A DNA stretch of 64,000 bases from Mesorhizobium sp. CAU 1732 (GCF_039888675.1 NZ_JBDQQR010000002.1:224001-288000), one strand, 5' to 3'; positions 1-9,535 are shown, counted from the stretch's first letter. Numbers and translations: made by a program. Notes: generated by a model not told the origin, from the sequence alone.

Positions 1-275
1 GCCAGCGTCTGGTAGATCGTCTCGATCCCGTACTTCTTCGCCTCGCGCGGATTGCTGATCGACGCTTCCTCGCCATTGACGAGGATCGTCCCCTCGTCGC
101 GCTTGTAGGCGCCGGACAGGATCTTGATCAGCGTGGACTTGCCCGCGCCATTGTGCCCGAGAAGCGCGACGACTTCGCCGGCATTCAGGTCGATCGACGC
201 ATCGTCGACGGCATGGATGCCGCCGAACGAGATCGAGATGTTCTTCAGCTCGACGAGAGGGGCGTTTTCAGCCAT
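1..275 (-). CDS. xylG: Sugar ABC transporter ATP-binding protein, partial (XylG-like)
   Basis: ATPase that would energise uptake of a pentose, probably D-xylose, through the inner membrane. Only the first 91 codons are inside the window; the gene runs off the left edge. The Walker A motif GHNGAGKST is complete, and it is preceded by the usual sugar-importer opening ([18 protein letters not shown]). The ATG at 273-275 starts 9 bp after the permease stop codon is counted back, so the two are a tight operon downstream of the binding protein. XylG and ribose-type RbsA proteins have two fused ATPase domains of about 500 residues in total; the second half is not visible. The substrate is inferred from the XylF-type binding protein and the ROK regulator next door. 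Confidence 0.85.
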   Translation of the reverse strand, partial: MAENAPLVELKNISISFGGIHAVDDASIDLNAGEVVALLGHNGAGKSTLIKILSGAYKRDEGTILVNGEEASISNPREAKKYGIETIYQTL

Positions 276-284
276 GGCAGCCTC

Positions 285-1598
285 CTATTGAACCCGGTTG
301 CGATAAAGCGTGTCGAGCCAGACCGCGACGACGAGCGCGAGCCCCACGACGATGTTCTGCAACGGCGTATCGACGCCGAGCAGGATCATGCCGGACGCCA
401 GCGACTGCATCAGAACCGCGCCGAGCATCGCCCCGGCGATCGTCCCGACACCGCCCGAGAGCGAGGTTCCGCCAATGACGGCCGCCGCGATGACGAGGAG
501 TTCGTCCAGCGTGCCCTGCGCATTGGTGGCCGCGTTGAGGCGGGCCGTCGAAATCATCGCGCCGATGCCGGCAAGACCGCCCATCAGCATGAAGATCTTC
601 ATCGTCACCCAGCGGGTGTTGATGCCGGCGAGTGCCGCGGCTTCCGGGTTGCCGCCGATCGCGAAGACGTAGCGCCCGAAACGCGTGCGCGTCGTCAGGA
701 ACGTCATCGCGATGCCGACCGCCAAGGCGATCAGGACAGGGATGGCAATGCCATGCGCGATGAACAACCCGCCTTCGGGCAGCTCGATGTTGTTCGCCTG
801 GGCATAGCGGCGAACGATGCCGATCGGCCAGGGATAGGAATTCGCGACCTGAACCGCGGCGAGAATGAGCGCGCACGCGATACCGCCCAGCAGCGCTTCC
901 GCCCAAACGGGCCGCCGCGGAAACTTGAAGCGCTTGCGTTGCGCGCGCGCGTTGATCAGCATCAGGACCACGAAGGCGCAGGCGAGAAAGCCGACGACCC
1001 AGCTCCATGTCGCGCCGATCGAGCCGTCCGGCCCGCCGCCCATCAGGCGGAAGGTTGCGTCCATGGGAGCGACCGTTCGGCCGCTCGTCACCCACCACGC
1101 CGCGCCGCGCCAGACGAGCAGGCCGCCCAGCGTCACGATAAAGGCGGGAACCGTGAGATAGGCGATGATGAAGCCATGCAGCGCGCCGATCGCGACACCG
1201 ACGCACAGGCCCACGAGCGCGGCCATGATCCAGGTGAACGGATTGCCGAAGCCGATGAGACCCGGCAGGAATTCGGCCTGCGTCACCCCCATGATCATCC
1301 CGGCGAAGCCGAGGATCGAGCCGACCGACAGGTCGATGTTGCGCGTCACGATCACCAGCACCATGCCCGTCGCCATCACGGCGACCGACGATGATTGAAC
1401 GGACAGGTTCCACAAATTGCGGGGCGTCAGGAAGAGCCCGCCCGACAGAAGGTGGAACAGCACCCAGATGATGATCAGCGCGCCGACCATCCCCAGCATG
1501 CGCGTATCGATTTCCGTTGCCTTGAGAAACCGCGCCACTGGTCCGCCGTCGCTCGATCGAGCAACGTCGACAGGCGCTCTTGCGCTTGCATCCGACAT
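285..1598 (-). CDS. xylH: Sugar ABC transporter permease (XylH-like)
   Basis: Inner-membrane permease of the xylose-type importer, 437 residues, close to the normal size of XylH. Hydrophobic segments run through the whole protein, starting near residue 35 (MLGMVGALIIIWVLF). The family signature of the BPD_transp_2 (RbsC/XylH) group is visible: RNIDLSVGS near residue 88 and the conserved GGNPEAAALAGI stretch near residue 316, followed by the glycine-rich GGTSLSGGVGTIAGA. The N-terminal 30 residues are hydrophilic and cytoplasmic. It lies between the binding-protein gene and the ATPase gene on the same strand, with only 9 bp before the ATPase, so the three subunits should be made from one transcript. 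Confidence 0.9.
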   Translation of the reverse strand: MSDASARAPVDVARSSDGGPVARFLKATEIDTRMLGMVGALIIIWVLFHLLSGGLFLTPRNLWNLSVQSSSVAVMATGMVLVIVTRNIDLSVGSILGFAGMIMGVTQAEFLPGLIGFGNPFTWIMAALVGLCVGVAIGALHGFIIAYLTVPAFIVTLGGLLVWRGAAWWVTSGRTVAPMDATFRLMGGGPDGSIGATWSWVVGFLACAFVVLMLINARAQRKRFKFPRRPVWAEALLGGIACALILAAVQVANSYPWPIGIVRRYAQANNIELPEGGLFIAHGIAIPVLIALAVGIAMTFLTTRTRFGRYVFAIGGNPEAAALAGINTRWVTMKIFMLMGGLAGIGAMISTARLNAATNAQGTLDELLVIAAAVIGGTSLSGGVGTIAGAMLGAVLMQSLASGMILLGVDTPLQNIVVGLALVVAVWLDTLYRNRVQ

Positions 1599-1660
1599 GA
1601 AGGTCTTCTCCCATCCGACGCCGCTCAGGGCACGATGCGCCGGGACGTGCAGGTTACTGA

Positions 1661-1691
1661 AACGCCGCGGTCTTCGTCAAACCGCGGCGTT
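1661..1691 (-). terminator. Intra-operon hairpin between xylF and xylH
   Basis: Perfect inverted repeat with 11-bp arms (AACGCCGCGGT and its complement) and a 9-nt loop in the 116-bp gap between the binding-protein gene and the permease gene. There is no long T-run after it on the minus strand. Such hairpins after binding-protein genes usually stabilise or partly terminate the message, so that more binding protein than permease is made. That role is inferred. Confidence 0.6.
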
Positions 1692-1714
1692 CGTTTCTTG
1701 ATCCGCGCTGCGGA

Positions 1715-2755
1715 TTAGTCGCAGGCTGGCGTGGAGCCGGCCGAAACGCCCTGGCAGACCACGTCCTTCGTGACCCAGCCCGCGTCGATCACCACGTCCA
1801 GATTGTCCTTGGTGACCGGAACCGGGGTCAGGAACACCGAGTTCATCTCGATGCCGCCGGGCGTCGTGAACTTGGTGACGTTGGCGATACCGTCCATCGC
1901 GGTGCCGTCGGCGAGCTGCGAGGCGATCTCCGCAGCATTCTTGCCGAGATCGCGCGAGTCCTTCCAGACCGAGACGGTCTGCGTGCCGAGCGCGATGCGG
2001 TTCAGGGCCGCATGGTCGGCGTCCTGGCCGGAAACCGGCACTGAGCCTGCGAGACCCTGTGCTTCCAGCGCCGCGATGGCGCCGCCGGCAGTACCGTCGT
2101 TCGAGGCGACCACGGCGGCGACCTCATTGTTGTTCTGGGTCAGTATCTGTTCCATGTTGCGCTGCGCGTTGGCGGGCAGCCAGCCGTCGGTGTAGGCCTC
2201 GCCGACATTCTTGATCTTGCCGGCATCGATGGCTTCCTTGAGCACTTCCATCTGGCCGGAGAACAGGAAGTCCGCGTTCGGATCAGACGACGAGCCCTTG
2301 ATGAAGGCATAGTTGCCTTCCGGCTTGGCTTCGAGAACGGCGCGCGCCTGCATGCGGCCGACTTCCTGATTGTCGAACGTCAGGTAGAAGGCGTCGACAT
2401 TTTCGATCAGGCGGTCATAGGCGACGATCGGAATGCCTTCGTTGACGGCGTTCTCGACAGCCGGTCCGATGGCGCTTGCGTCCTGTGCGAGAATGATCAG
2501 CGCGTTCGCGCCCTGGCTGATCAGGGCTTCGACGTCGGTGAGCTGCTTGGCGGCCGACGACTGGGCGTCCGCGGAGATGTACGTGTCGCCGGCGGCTTCG
2601 ATCGCGGCTTTCATGGCAGCTTCGTCTGTCTTCCAGCGCTCTTCCTGGAAGTTGGACCATGACACGCCGATGATCTTGCCTTCGGCATGCGCCGCAGCAG
2701 ACAGCGTGAGCGACATGGCGGCGCCCGCCAGCAAGGCGGTTGCGAAATTCCTCAT
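1715..2755 (-). CDS. xylF: D-xylose ABC transporter substrate-binding protein
   Basis: Periplasmic binding protein of the importer, 346 residues, the usual size of XylF. A signal peptide is clear: [20 protein letters not shown] then AHA-EG, with cleavage after AHA. The mature protein begins [19 protein letters not shown], the typical XylF opening, and carries [17 protein letters not shown] and [23 protein letters not shown], both XylF-like. It is the first gene of the minus-strand xylFHG operon and diverges from a ROK regulator. A hairpin follows the gene. D-xylose is the most likely ligand; a related aldopentose cannot be excluded. Confidence 0.9.
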   Translation of the reverse strand: MRNFATALLAGAAMSLTLSAAAHAEGKIIGVSWSNFQEERWKTDEAAMKAAIEAAGDTYISADAQSSAAKQLTDVEALISQGANALIILAQDASAIGPAVENAVNEGIPIVAYDRLIENVDAFYLTFDNQEVGRMQARAVLEAKPEGNYAFIKGSSSDPNADFLFSGQMEVLKEAIDAGKIKNVGEAYTDGWLPANAQRNMEQILTQNNNEVAAVVASNDGTAGGAIAALEAQGLAGSVPVSGQDADHAALNRIALGTQTVSVWKDSRDLGKNAAEIASQLADGTAMDGIANVTKFTTPGGIEMNSVFLTPVPVTKDNLDVVIDAGWVTKDVVCQGVSAGSTPACD

Positions 2756-2818
2756 GATGTTCCTCCCTGCGCTCCGTTGAGCGCTTGATGATACGAGCTC
2801 TTCAACAGTGCGAAGCTC

Positions 2819-2841
2819 TTTTTTTCGAGCCTCGAAAAAAA
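2819..2841. promoter_or_regulatory. Perfect palindrome, likely operator of the ROK repressor
   Basis: TTTTTTTCGA, centre GCC, TCGAAAAAAA: 10-bp perfect arms in the 188-bp divergent gap between xylF and the ROK gene. It lies 64-86 bp upstream of the xylF start and about 103 bp upstream of the ROK start. NagC/Mlc/XylR-type ROK proteins bind AT-rich palindromes of similar size, so a shared operator is the simplest reading. A bidirectional terminator is unlikely here because both genes point away. Confidence 0.6.
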
Positions 2842-2943
2842 TAATGACTCAGTGAACGGGCCATGTCAATATCCAACGCGCAGTGCTGGTGTAGCCGGGA
2901 GGACAACGCTACACGGGGTCCATTGCAGGGAGGATGACGAGTC

Positions 2944-4191
2944 ATGACGGTCGGCGTACGACACGACGATCTGCGCAAGCGCAATCGCTCTATGGTGATC
3001 GCCGCCGTCAGGCGGGCGAACCAGCCGTCCCGCACCGAGATCGCAAGCACCACGGGCCTCAGCCACTCCACGATCTCCACGATTTCCGCCGATCTGATCG
3101 GCGAGGGCATCCTTGTTGAGGTCAAGAACGGCGAGACGGCAGCGCTCAAGCGCGGCCGTCCGCAGGTCGCGCTGGGTCTGAACCCGCGCGCCGCCATCGT
3201 GATTTCCGCCATGCTGTCTCTGAATTCGCTGTCTGCCTCCGCAATCGATTATGCGGGCACGGCCATCGCGCACGACATCTCGCGCCCGCCGACCCTGACG
3301 ATGACGGCGGTCGAGCTGTCGGACGCGGTCATCGCCTCGATCCGCAGGCTTCTGGCCAAGCTCGGCACCGGGCATAGCCCCGTCGTCCGCATCACGCTTG
3401 CCGTTCAGGGCATCACGGATTCCGGGGCACGCGAACTGCTCTGGTCGCCCATCACGCCGCACAGCGACATCGCCTTCGCCGCCGCCATCGAGGACGCTTT
3501 CTCGCTGCCGGTCACGGTGGAGAACGACTGCAACATGATCGCGGTCGCGCTCCGGGGCCGCATGCCCGAGCGATATCGCGACAATTTCTTCACGATCCTG
3601 CTCTCGAACGGCATCGGGATGGGGCTCATCCTGAGGGGCGAGCTGTTCACCGGCTCGCATTCGTCCGGCGGCGAGTTCGGGCACATGATCCACATCCCCA
3701 ACGGCGCTTTGTGCCGGTGCGGGCGGCGCGGCTGCATCGAGGCCTACGCCGGAAACTATGCGATCTACCGCCACTCCCGTGGCGAAAGCGAACGCGCACA
3801 ACCCGTGGCCGACATCGACGACGCGACGATGCTCGCGATGGCCGCAGCGGCACGCGACCACCCGGGCCGCGAGCGCCAGGCGTTCGTGAATGCCGGCGAG
3901 GCGATCGGCTTCGGTCTCGGCAGCCTGTTCGCGCTCTTCGACCCAGCCCCGGTCGCGATCGTCGGGCTCGGCACATCGGCTTTCGATATGATCGAACCGT
4001 CCATGCGCGCCGCAATCGCACGCACCGCAGGCGGCCAGCACAATGCCGCGATCTCCTTCGAGCTGGAGCCCGACGAGATGCCGTTGATCCGCGAGGGCTG
4101 CGCGCGTCAGGCGCTGACCTTCGTCGACAACGAGATATTCGGACCGGGCATGTCACCGAGTGCATTTGCACACGGCCAGGAAGTCGCCTGA
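2944..4191 (+). CDS. ROK family transcriptional regulator (XylR/NagC type)
   Basis: Sugar-responsive repressor of 415 residues. The N-terminus holds a winged HTH (RTEIASTTGLSHSTISTISA, about residues 32-51), then an ATPase-like ROK sugar-binding domain. The ROK zinc motif is complete: GHMIHIPNGALCRCGRRGCIE near residue 247 (the C-x-C-G-x2-G-C-x-E pattern). A GGGAGG ribosome-binding site lies about 10 nt before the ATG. It diverges from xylF, so it most likely represses the xylFHG importer and is released by xylose or a derivative. The effector is not visible in the sequence. It converges on the next gene with only 4 bp between their stop codons and no terminator between them. Confidence 0.85.
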   Translation: MTVGVRHDDLRKRNRSMVIAAVRRANQPSRTEIASTTGLSHSTISTISADLIGEGILVEVKNGETAALKRGRPQVALGLNPRAAIVISAMLSLNSLSASAIDYAGTAIAHDISRPPTLTMTAVELSDAVIASIRRLLAKLGTGHSPVVRITLAVQGITDSGARELLWSPITPHSDIAFAAAIEDAFSLPVTVENDCNMIAVALRGRMPERYRDNFFTILLSNGIGMGLILRGELFTGSHSSGGEFGHMIHIPNGALCRCGRRGCIEAYAGNYAIYRHSRGESERAQPVADIDDATMLAMAAAARDHPGRERQAFVNAGEAIGFGLGSLFALFDPAPVAIVGLGTSAFDMIEPSMRAAIARTAGGQHNAAISFELEPDEMPLIREGCARQALTFVDNEIFGPGMSPSAFAHGQEVA

Positions 4192-4195
4192 AGCC

Positions 4196-5809
4196 TCAGC
4201 GTTCGGGCGTCCAGGAAGTCGGCGCCTTCCCCTGTTCCACGATCTGGAAACTGTTCGTGGCGACCTCCTGCCACGCGCCTTCGCTGCCATCCGGCCAGAT
4301 CACCCGCATCTGCGCCTGCTCCTCGTCGGCAAGGCCGAAATGCCACCAGCCGGCATGCCCGCTCGCATGCCCGCCGCCGGCGGTGATCTCCCGGCGCATG
4401 ACGTGCTCGCCGCATTTCACCTCGATCCATGAACCGACCGCATCGCGGTTCGGTCCCTCCTGCACGAGCTTGATCTGCAACCACCGGCCCGCATCGTCGC
4501 TGGCATTGCGCCAGAGTTCGGCGCTCTTCCAGCGGTTGACGACCACCAGATCGACGAGACCATCGAGGTTGAAATCGACAAGTGCGCCCCCGCGCGCGAT
4601 CGCCACGCTCGCGACCCCTGCTTTGTCGCCCGCCTCCACGAACGTGCCGTCAGGCTTCTGCAGCAGCAGATTGTTGGGATCCTCGGCCGCGAAGTCCGGC
4701 ATTTCCGCGACGTTGCCCTTGGCCACGAAGAGGTCGGCCAGGCCGTCATTGTTGACGTCCTCGAACTGCGCGTGCCACGCCGTGCTGGGCTTCAGATTGT
4801 CACCGACATAGGGGCGGTGTGCGGTCACGCCCTTGGCGAACGCCAAATCCGCATAGTCCGGCCTCGGTGATGCGCCGGGCTCCCTGTTTGCAAGCGTCTG
4901 AAGCTTGTTGTCGGCCATGCTCGTCAGGAAATATTCGGGATAACCGTCGAAATCGAGATCGTAGGCCGCGATTCCCATGCCCCAGATGCGCAGGCGCTTC
5001 CAGCCGTCCTGCGGCGTGTAGCGTACCGGCGCGGCATTTGGCTCGATGCGCCAGAGCTGCTCCTCGCCACCCTTGTAGTATTCGCGGTCGTTCGAGACGC
5101 GAAGCGACGGCGTGCCGGACCGGTTCCAGTCGGTGAACAGCATGGACAGCGCGCAATAGCTCGGCGTCAGCGCGATTGGCGGAGCAAATTTGCGCTCGCC
5201 TTCGGGCCTGTGCAGCCAGTTGTCCGTGCACGACCCCCATGGAAACGCATCCTGCGTCCGGTCGATGTAGTTGCCGACCGCAAGCGTCGGCCATTGCGCG
5301 CCGCGTTCCCAGGTCGCCGCGAATGCGGTCGACCATGCGTCGCCGCCGTCGAAGGCCCAGTCCTCGTTGGCGCGTTCGAATGTGCAGCCGCCCTTGCCGC
5401 GCATCACGACGTTCTCGCCCACGCGCAACAGGACGACATCCATGATGCCGTCGCCATCGATGTCGATCGGATAGACGCCGGTCACCGCGTCCAGTTCGAG
5501 GCCGCTCTCCGCCTTCTCGAAGGCGAGCGCGCCGCCGCGCCGGCTGACGTTGCGATAGAACGAGGCCGGAGCGCTTCCGCCTGCGAGCAGCATGTCGGGG
5601 TAGCCGTCATCGTCGCAATCGAACGTCGCGACGCCGCCCCCGACCATATATTCCCAATCGCCCTCATAGATGCTCGAGACGCCGGCGCTCGCGGTCTCGT
5701 CGATGAAACGCGGAACGGCCACCCCGTCATCCGCAGCAGTCGCTGCGGACACGGAAACCATGGCTCCGACGACACCGGCAAGCAGGACCTGTCCGCGCAT
5801 CGTCATCAC
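4196..5809 (-). CDS. CRTAC1 family secreted protein (VCBS/FG-GAP repeats plus ASPIC/UnbV domain)
   Basis: Exported protein of 537 residues and unknown molecular function. A signal peptide (QVLLAGVVGAMVSVSAATAA, cut near residue 26) is followed by at least five Ca-binding-type FG-GAP/VCBS repeats: DCDDDGYPDMLLAGG, DIDGDGIMDVVLL, DLDFDGYPEYFL, DVNNDGLADLFVA and DFNLDGLVDLVVV. They form a beta-propeller in this family. The C-terminal 90 residues match the ASPIC/UnbV module (NRDAVGSWIEVKCG, then FGLADEEQAQMRVIWPDG). Its start overlaps the stop of the haloperoxidase-like gene by 4 bp (ATGA), so the two are translated as a pair. Confidence 0.85.
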   Translation of the reverse strand: MMTMRGQVLLAGVVGAMVSVSAATAADDGVAVPRFIDETASAGVSSIYEGDWEYMVGGGVATFDCDDDGYPDMLLAGGSAPASFYRNVSRRGGALAFEKAESGLELDAVTGVYPIDIDGDGIMDVVLLRVGENVVMRGKGGCTFERANEDWAFDGGDAWSTAFAATWERGAQWPTLAVGNYIDRTQDAFPWGSCTDNWLHRPEGERKFAPPIALTPSYCALSMLFTDWNRSGTPSLRVSNDREYYKGGEEQLWRIEPNAAPVRYTPQDGWKRLRIWGMGIAAYDLDFDGYPEYFLTSMADNKLQTLANREPGASPRPDYADLAFAKGVTAHRPYVGDNLKPSTAWHAQFEDVNNDGLADLFVAKGNVAEMPDFAAEDPNNLLLQKPDGTFVEAGDKAGVASVAIARGGALVDFNLDGLVDLVVVNRWKSAELWRNASDDAGRWLQIKLVQEGPNRDAVGSWIEVKCGEHVMRREITAGGGHASGHAGWWHFGLADEEQAQMRVIWPDGSEGAWQEVATNSFQIVEQGKAPTSWTPER

Positions 5810-7128
5810 CGCGTCTTCAGCGCGGTTATGTACGCCGCGATGCAGTGGCCCTGTTCGAGACCGAGATCGATCGCCGCGCGGAAGTGGATCCCGCCATAGA
5901 GCCTCGACAACGCAGCCTCCTCCGCCGCCTCATGGAAATTCGCGAAATGGCGACCGGCCAACCCGTCATCGACATGGGTTATGTCCTCGAAGGCGAAGTT
6001 GTCGCCGAAGATAGCCGTCAGGATGGCGGCCGCGGTTCCCGATTGCGTGCTGTGCCCGCTCGGATATTCCGGGAAGGGCGGCGTGTTGAGCAGAGGCTCC
6101 CACTTCGGGTCGATGACGCGGCGGATATAGGTGATCGGCCGTACGAGGTCGTATTCGAACTTGGCATGCCAGCACCCGATGAACGCATCCGCCATGCCCA
6201 TGCCGAGGCGCGCGAGCACATCGACCGTCTCATCGATACCGGCTTGATTGTCCTGGAGAATCTGGATTGCGATCGAGATCCAGTGGCCCGGCGGTGTGGG
6301 TGACAGCATCGGATCGTCCGACCAGAACAATGCGATGTCTCGATGCTCGGGCGTGAGATTCGTCTTCGCTTCGTAGACCTCGTAGGCCTCGCGATAAAAC
6401 TCGGAATCCGGCTCCTCGCTGTATTCCGGCGGCGGCGGCAGGCCGCAGGTGCCGCCTTCGGGCATCGCGAACGGGCGGTTGTTGCCCCAGTCGGGCAAAA
6501 GCGGCGATTGCTGCTGGGCGACGAGGCTCGTCGGAACCCAGTGCGCCGGGCCTTCCGTCAGGTCGTAGCTTTGCGGAAATCCCATATTCTCGATGATCGC
6601 GCCGCCATCCTCGAGCGACCATGCGAGGATGTGATCCGCGACCGCGATGCCATGGGCGGTGCTGCGTTGGACGATATCGTGCGCCAACCCTGTCGCCGCC
6701 CTTTCCGCCAACCTGCGCTCCATCGCACCAAACGCGCGCTGTCCCGTGGGGCCGGTATTGCTGAACAGCGATTTGATGGCGTGAGCGGTGGCGGCCTGGA
6801 CGACGACGGCATCGTCATAATCCGCGCCCTCCTCGCGGGCCGGCAGCGCATCGAGGCCGTTCACCTGTCCGGCGAGGCTCGTCAGATCGTCCGAGCCCGA
6901 GGCGATCGCCTCGAACGCCGTCACGCCGACATAGCCGAAAGCGCGGCTGGCAACGGGCGGCGAATAGGTGGGAGTGTGGCGAACCAGTTCCAGGCTCAGC
7001 CGATACCAGGTGATCACCACCTCGCTCGGCGACATGCGCTCGCTGTCCTCAGCATGTGCCTGACCGGCACCACTGATCACAGCCACGCCGATGGCTATCG
7101 CGATAAAGGCGAAACGAATGAGATCCAT
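5806..7128 (-). CDS. Vanadium-dependent haloperoxidase-type (PAP2 superfamily) exported enzyme
   Basis: Predicted exported enzyme of the vanadium haloperoxidase / acid phosphatase superfamily, 440 residues. The start at 7128 is chosen because it gives a signal peptide (LIRFAFIAIAIGVAVISGAG, AHA-ED) right after a GGGGGAGG ribosome-binding site; an ATG at 7152 would spoil the signal. The vanadate-binding residues are all in place: KFEYDLVRP (K-x6-R-P), EYPSGHS (P-S-G-H) and SRLYGGIHFRAAID (S-R-x5-H). The family oxidises halides with peroxide, but some members are phosphatases, and the sequence does not settle which. It is the first gene of a two-gene unit with the CRTAC1 protein, so a shared extracellular role is likely. 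Confidence 0.8.
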   Translation of the reverse strand: MDLIRFAFIAIAIGVAVISGAGQAHAEDSERMSPSEVVITWYRLSLELVRHTPTYSPPVASRAFGYVGVTAFEAIASGSDDLTSLAGQVNGLDALPAREEGADYDDAVVVQAATAHAIKSLFSNTGPTGQRAFGAMERRLAERAATGLAHDIVQRSTAHGIAVADHILAWSLEDGGAIIENMGFPQSYDLTEGPAHWVPTSLVAQQQSPLLPDWGNNRPFAMPEGGTCGLPPPPEYSEEPDSEFYREAYEVYEAKTNLTPEHRDIALFWSDDPMLSPTPPGHWISIAIQILQDNQAGIDETVDVLARLGMGMADAFIGCWHAKFEYDLVRPITYIRRVIDPKWEPLLNTPPFPEYPSGHSTQSGTAAAILTAIFGDNFAFEDITHVDDGLAGRHFANFHEAAEEAALSRLYGGIHFRAAIDLGLEQGHCIAAYITALKTR

Positions 7129-7224
7129 GATCCTCCCCCAAGGTGATCGCATCCGGATGAACGCGGTCGATCGGAGATAACCATGCGCGGCAGCACTGCC
7201 GCAAGCCTCACCGGCAGTCGATGC

Positions 7225-7914
7225 TCAGGCTTCCTTGATCGCGTAGCCCGCGCCGCGGATCGTGCGGATGACGTCGGGCATGCGGCCATTGTTGACCGCC
7301 TTGCGCAGTCGGCCGACATGCACGTCGACCGTGCGCTCGTCGATGTAGATCGTCTCGCCCCAGACATTGTCGAGAAGCTGCCCGCGCGAAAACACCCGGC
7401 CCGGATGCTGCATCATGAACTCCAGCAGCCGGAACTCCGTCGGTCCAAGCTTGATCTCGCTCTTCTTGCGGTAGACACGGTGCGATTCCCTGTCGAGCAA
7501 GATGTCGCCGACCTTGAGAACGCTCGACAGGACCTCCGGCTTGGCGCGGCGCAGGAGCGCCCTCACCCGCGCCACGAATTCCGGCGTCGAGAACGGCTTG
7601 ACCAGATAGTCGTCAGCTCCGGTCGACAGACCGCGAACCCGGTCGCTTTCCTCGCCCCGCGCGGTCAGCATGATGATCGGCAGGCGCTCGGTTTCCGCCC
7701 GCATGCGCAGCCTGCGGCACAATTCGATGCCCGAGATCGCCGGCACCATCCAGTCGAGGACGAGAAGGTCGGGAACATTTTCCTGAAGCCTTATCTCGGC
7801 CTCGTCGCCGCGCATGACGACTTCGACCTGATAGCCTTCCGCCTCCAGATTGTATTTCAGCAGAACGCCGAGCGGCTCTTCATCCTCGACGACCATGATC
7901 TTGGGAGCAATCAT
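7225..7914 (-). CDS. phoB: Phosphate regulon response regulator PhoB
   Basis: OmpR/PhoB-type response regulator, 229 residues. The receiver domain covers residues 1-120 with the acidic pair E10/D11, phospho-acceptor D54 (LLVLDWMVP) and conserved K near residue 105 (LVKPFS). The C-terminal winged-helix domain (residues about 130-227) ends VHVGRLRKAVN...GAGYAI, as in PhoB. It is the last gene of the pstSCAB-phoU-phoB cluster, 13 bp after phoU, and would activate the operon from the Pho box upstream of pstS. No phoR follows it in the window. Confidence 0.95.
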   Translation of the reverse strand: MIAPKIMVVEDEEPLGVLLKYNLEAEGYQVEVVMRGDEAEIRLQENVPDLLVLDWMVPAISGIELCRRLRMRAETERLPIIMLTARGEESDRVRGLSTGADDYLVKPFSTPEFVARVRALLRRAKPEVLSSVLKVGDILLDRESHRVYRKKSEIKLGPTEFRLLEFMMQHPGRVFSRGQLLDNVWGETIYIDERTVDVHVGRLRKAVNNGRMPDVIRTIRGAGYAIKEA

Positions 7915-7927
7915 CGGCTGCTGGTCC

Positions 7928-8635
7928 TCATTCCGCCTCGACCCTGACCGACGTCTCGTCGATCTTGGGCCTGTGCAGGGGCAGTTGCTGCCCGGTCACC
8001 ACATAATACGCGTTTTCGGCGATGTTCGTCACATGGTCGCCGATGCGCTCCAGATTCTTGGCGCAGAACAGGAGGTGGGTACAGGCCGTGATGTTGCGCG
8101 GATCCTCCATCATGTAAGTCAGGAGTTCGCGGAAGATCGCGGTGTACTGGACGTCGATCTTCTCATCGTCCGCGCGCAGCGTGACGAGATCGGCAGCGTT
8201 GCGGGCCTCGTAGCGCTCGATGACCGCATTGACCTGCGCGATCACCATCTCGGCCATCGCATCGATCGAATGCGACAGCCCGCGCGGCGTCGCGTCCTCG
8301 CCCACCGCATTGACGCGCTTGGCGATGTTCTTGGCGAGATCGCCGATCCGCTCGAGATCGGCCGCCATGCGGATCGCGCCCACGACGGAGCGCAGATCCT
8401 GCGCCATCGGCTGGCGCTTGGCGATCAGCGTGATCGCCCGGTCGTCCAGTTCCCGCTGCCGTGCGTCCATCACCGCGTCGTCGGAAATGACGCGCTGCGC
8501 GAGAGCGTTGTCGGAGTTCAGGAGGGACCGCGTCGAGGCCAGGACCATCTCGCTGCCCAGCTCCCCCATGTCCCGGATCAGCCGGTCGATGTGGCCGAGT
8601 TCCTCGTCGAAGGATGCGACTGTATGTTCACCCAT
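7928..8635 (-). CDS. phoU: Phosphate transport regulator PhoU
   Basis: Cytoplasmic helical protein, 235 residues, made of two PhoU repeats of about 110 residues each. The metal-binding E/DxxxD motifs are seen in ADLERIGDLAKNIAKR (first repeat) and KNLERIGDHVTNIAEN (second repeat). PhoU signals phosphate sufficiency from the Pst transporter to the sensor kinase and restrains uptake. It sits between pstB (21 bp) and phoB (13 bp), the classic order. Confidence 0.95.
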   Translation of the reverse strand: MGEHTVASFDEELGHIDRLIRDMGELGSEMVLASTRSLLNSDNALAQRVISDDAVMDARQRELDDRAITLIAKRQPMAQDLRSVVGAIRMAADLERIGDLAKNIAKRVNAVGEDATPRGLSHSIDAMAEMVIAQVNAVIERYEARNAADLVTLRADDEKIDVQYTAIFRELLTYMMEDPRNITACTHLLFCAKNLERIGDHVTNIAENAYYVVTGQQLPLHRPKIDETSVRVEAE

Positions 8636-8656
8636 GGCTGGTTCCTCTACGCCGCG

Positions 8657-9535
8657 TCAGCCGAAGCGACCGGTGATGTAGTCTTGCGTGCGCTTCTCGT
8701 TCGGGCTGGTGAAGATCAGGTCCGTCGGACCTTCCTCGACCAGTATGCCCAGATGGAAGAAGGCGGTTCGCTGCGAGACGCGGGCGGCCTGCTGCATCGA
8801 GTGCGTGACGATGACGATCGTGAAATTCTGCTTCAGATCGTCGATGAGCTCTTCGATGCGCGCCGTCGCGATCGGGTCGAGCGCCGAGCACGGTTCGTCC
8901 ATCAGGATGACCTCGGGCGACACCGCGATCGCACGCGCGATGCACAGGCGCTGCTGCTGGCCGCCGGAAAGGCCGGTGCCGGGTTCGTTGAGGCGGTCCT
9001 TCGCCTCGTTCCACAGGCCGGCCTTCTGCAGGCTGGATTCCACGATCGCGTCGAGATCCGCCTTGTTGCGGGCGAGCCCATGGATACGCGGGCCGTAGGC
9101 CACGTTTTCATAGATCGATTTCGGGAACGGGTTCGGCTTCTGGAACACCATGCCGACACGTGCGCGCAGTTCCACCACGTCGAGCGAGGCGTCATAGACG
9201 TCGAAATCGTCGAGCTCGATCTTGCCCGTCACCCGGCAGCCCTCGATCGTGTCGTTCATGCGATTGAAGCAGCGCAGGAATGTCGACTTGCCGCAACCCG
9301 ACGGACCGATGAAGGCGGTGACCGCCTTCTCGGGAATGTCGATCGACACGTCGAACAGCGCCTGCTTCGCGCCGTAGAACACGCCGACGTCGCGTGCCTT
9401 CACGCGGATCGGCCGTGCGGCCGGGTCGGGGGTCCGGACGGTAGACGACTTGATCTGGTAGAGGTCTGACTGCCCGACGATCTCTTCGGTCGGCATGCGC
9501 ATCTCTCTGGTCTCCGATTTGACGTTGGTGGTCAT
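8657..9535 (-). CDS. pstB: Phosphate ABC transporter ATPase PstB
   Basis: Energises high-affinity phosphate import. The protein has 292 residues with Walker [10 protein letters not shown], the ABC signature LSGGQQQR, Walker [14 protein letters not shown] and the switch histidine in [13 protein letters not shown]. It is about 30 residues longer than E. coli PstB at the N-terminus, so the start could be internal (for example the methionine at residue 13). The ATG overlaps the pstA stop by 4 bp (ATGA), so it is translationally coupled to pstA. Confidence 0.95.
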   Translation of the reverse strand: MTTNVKSETREMRMPTEEIVGQSDLYQIKSSTVRTPDPAARPIRVKARDVGVFYGAKQALFDVSIDIPEKAVTAFIGPSGCGKSTFLRCFNRMNDTIEGCRVTGKIELDDFDVYDASLDVVELRARVGMVFQKPNPFPKSIYENVAYGPRIHGLARNKADLDAIVESSLQKAGLWNEAKDRLNEPGTGLSGGQQQRLCIARAIAVSPEVILMDEPCSALDPIATARIEELIDDLKQNFTIVIVTHSMQQAARVSQRTAFFHLGILVEEGPTDLIFTSPNEKRTQDYITGRFG

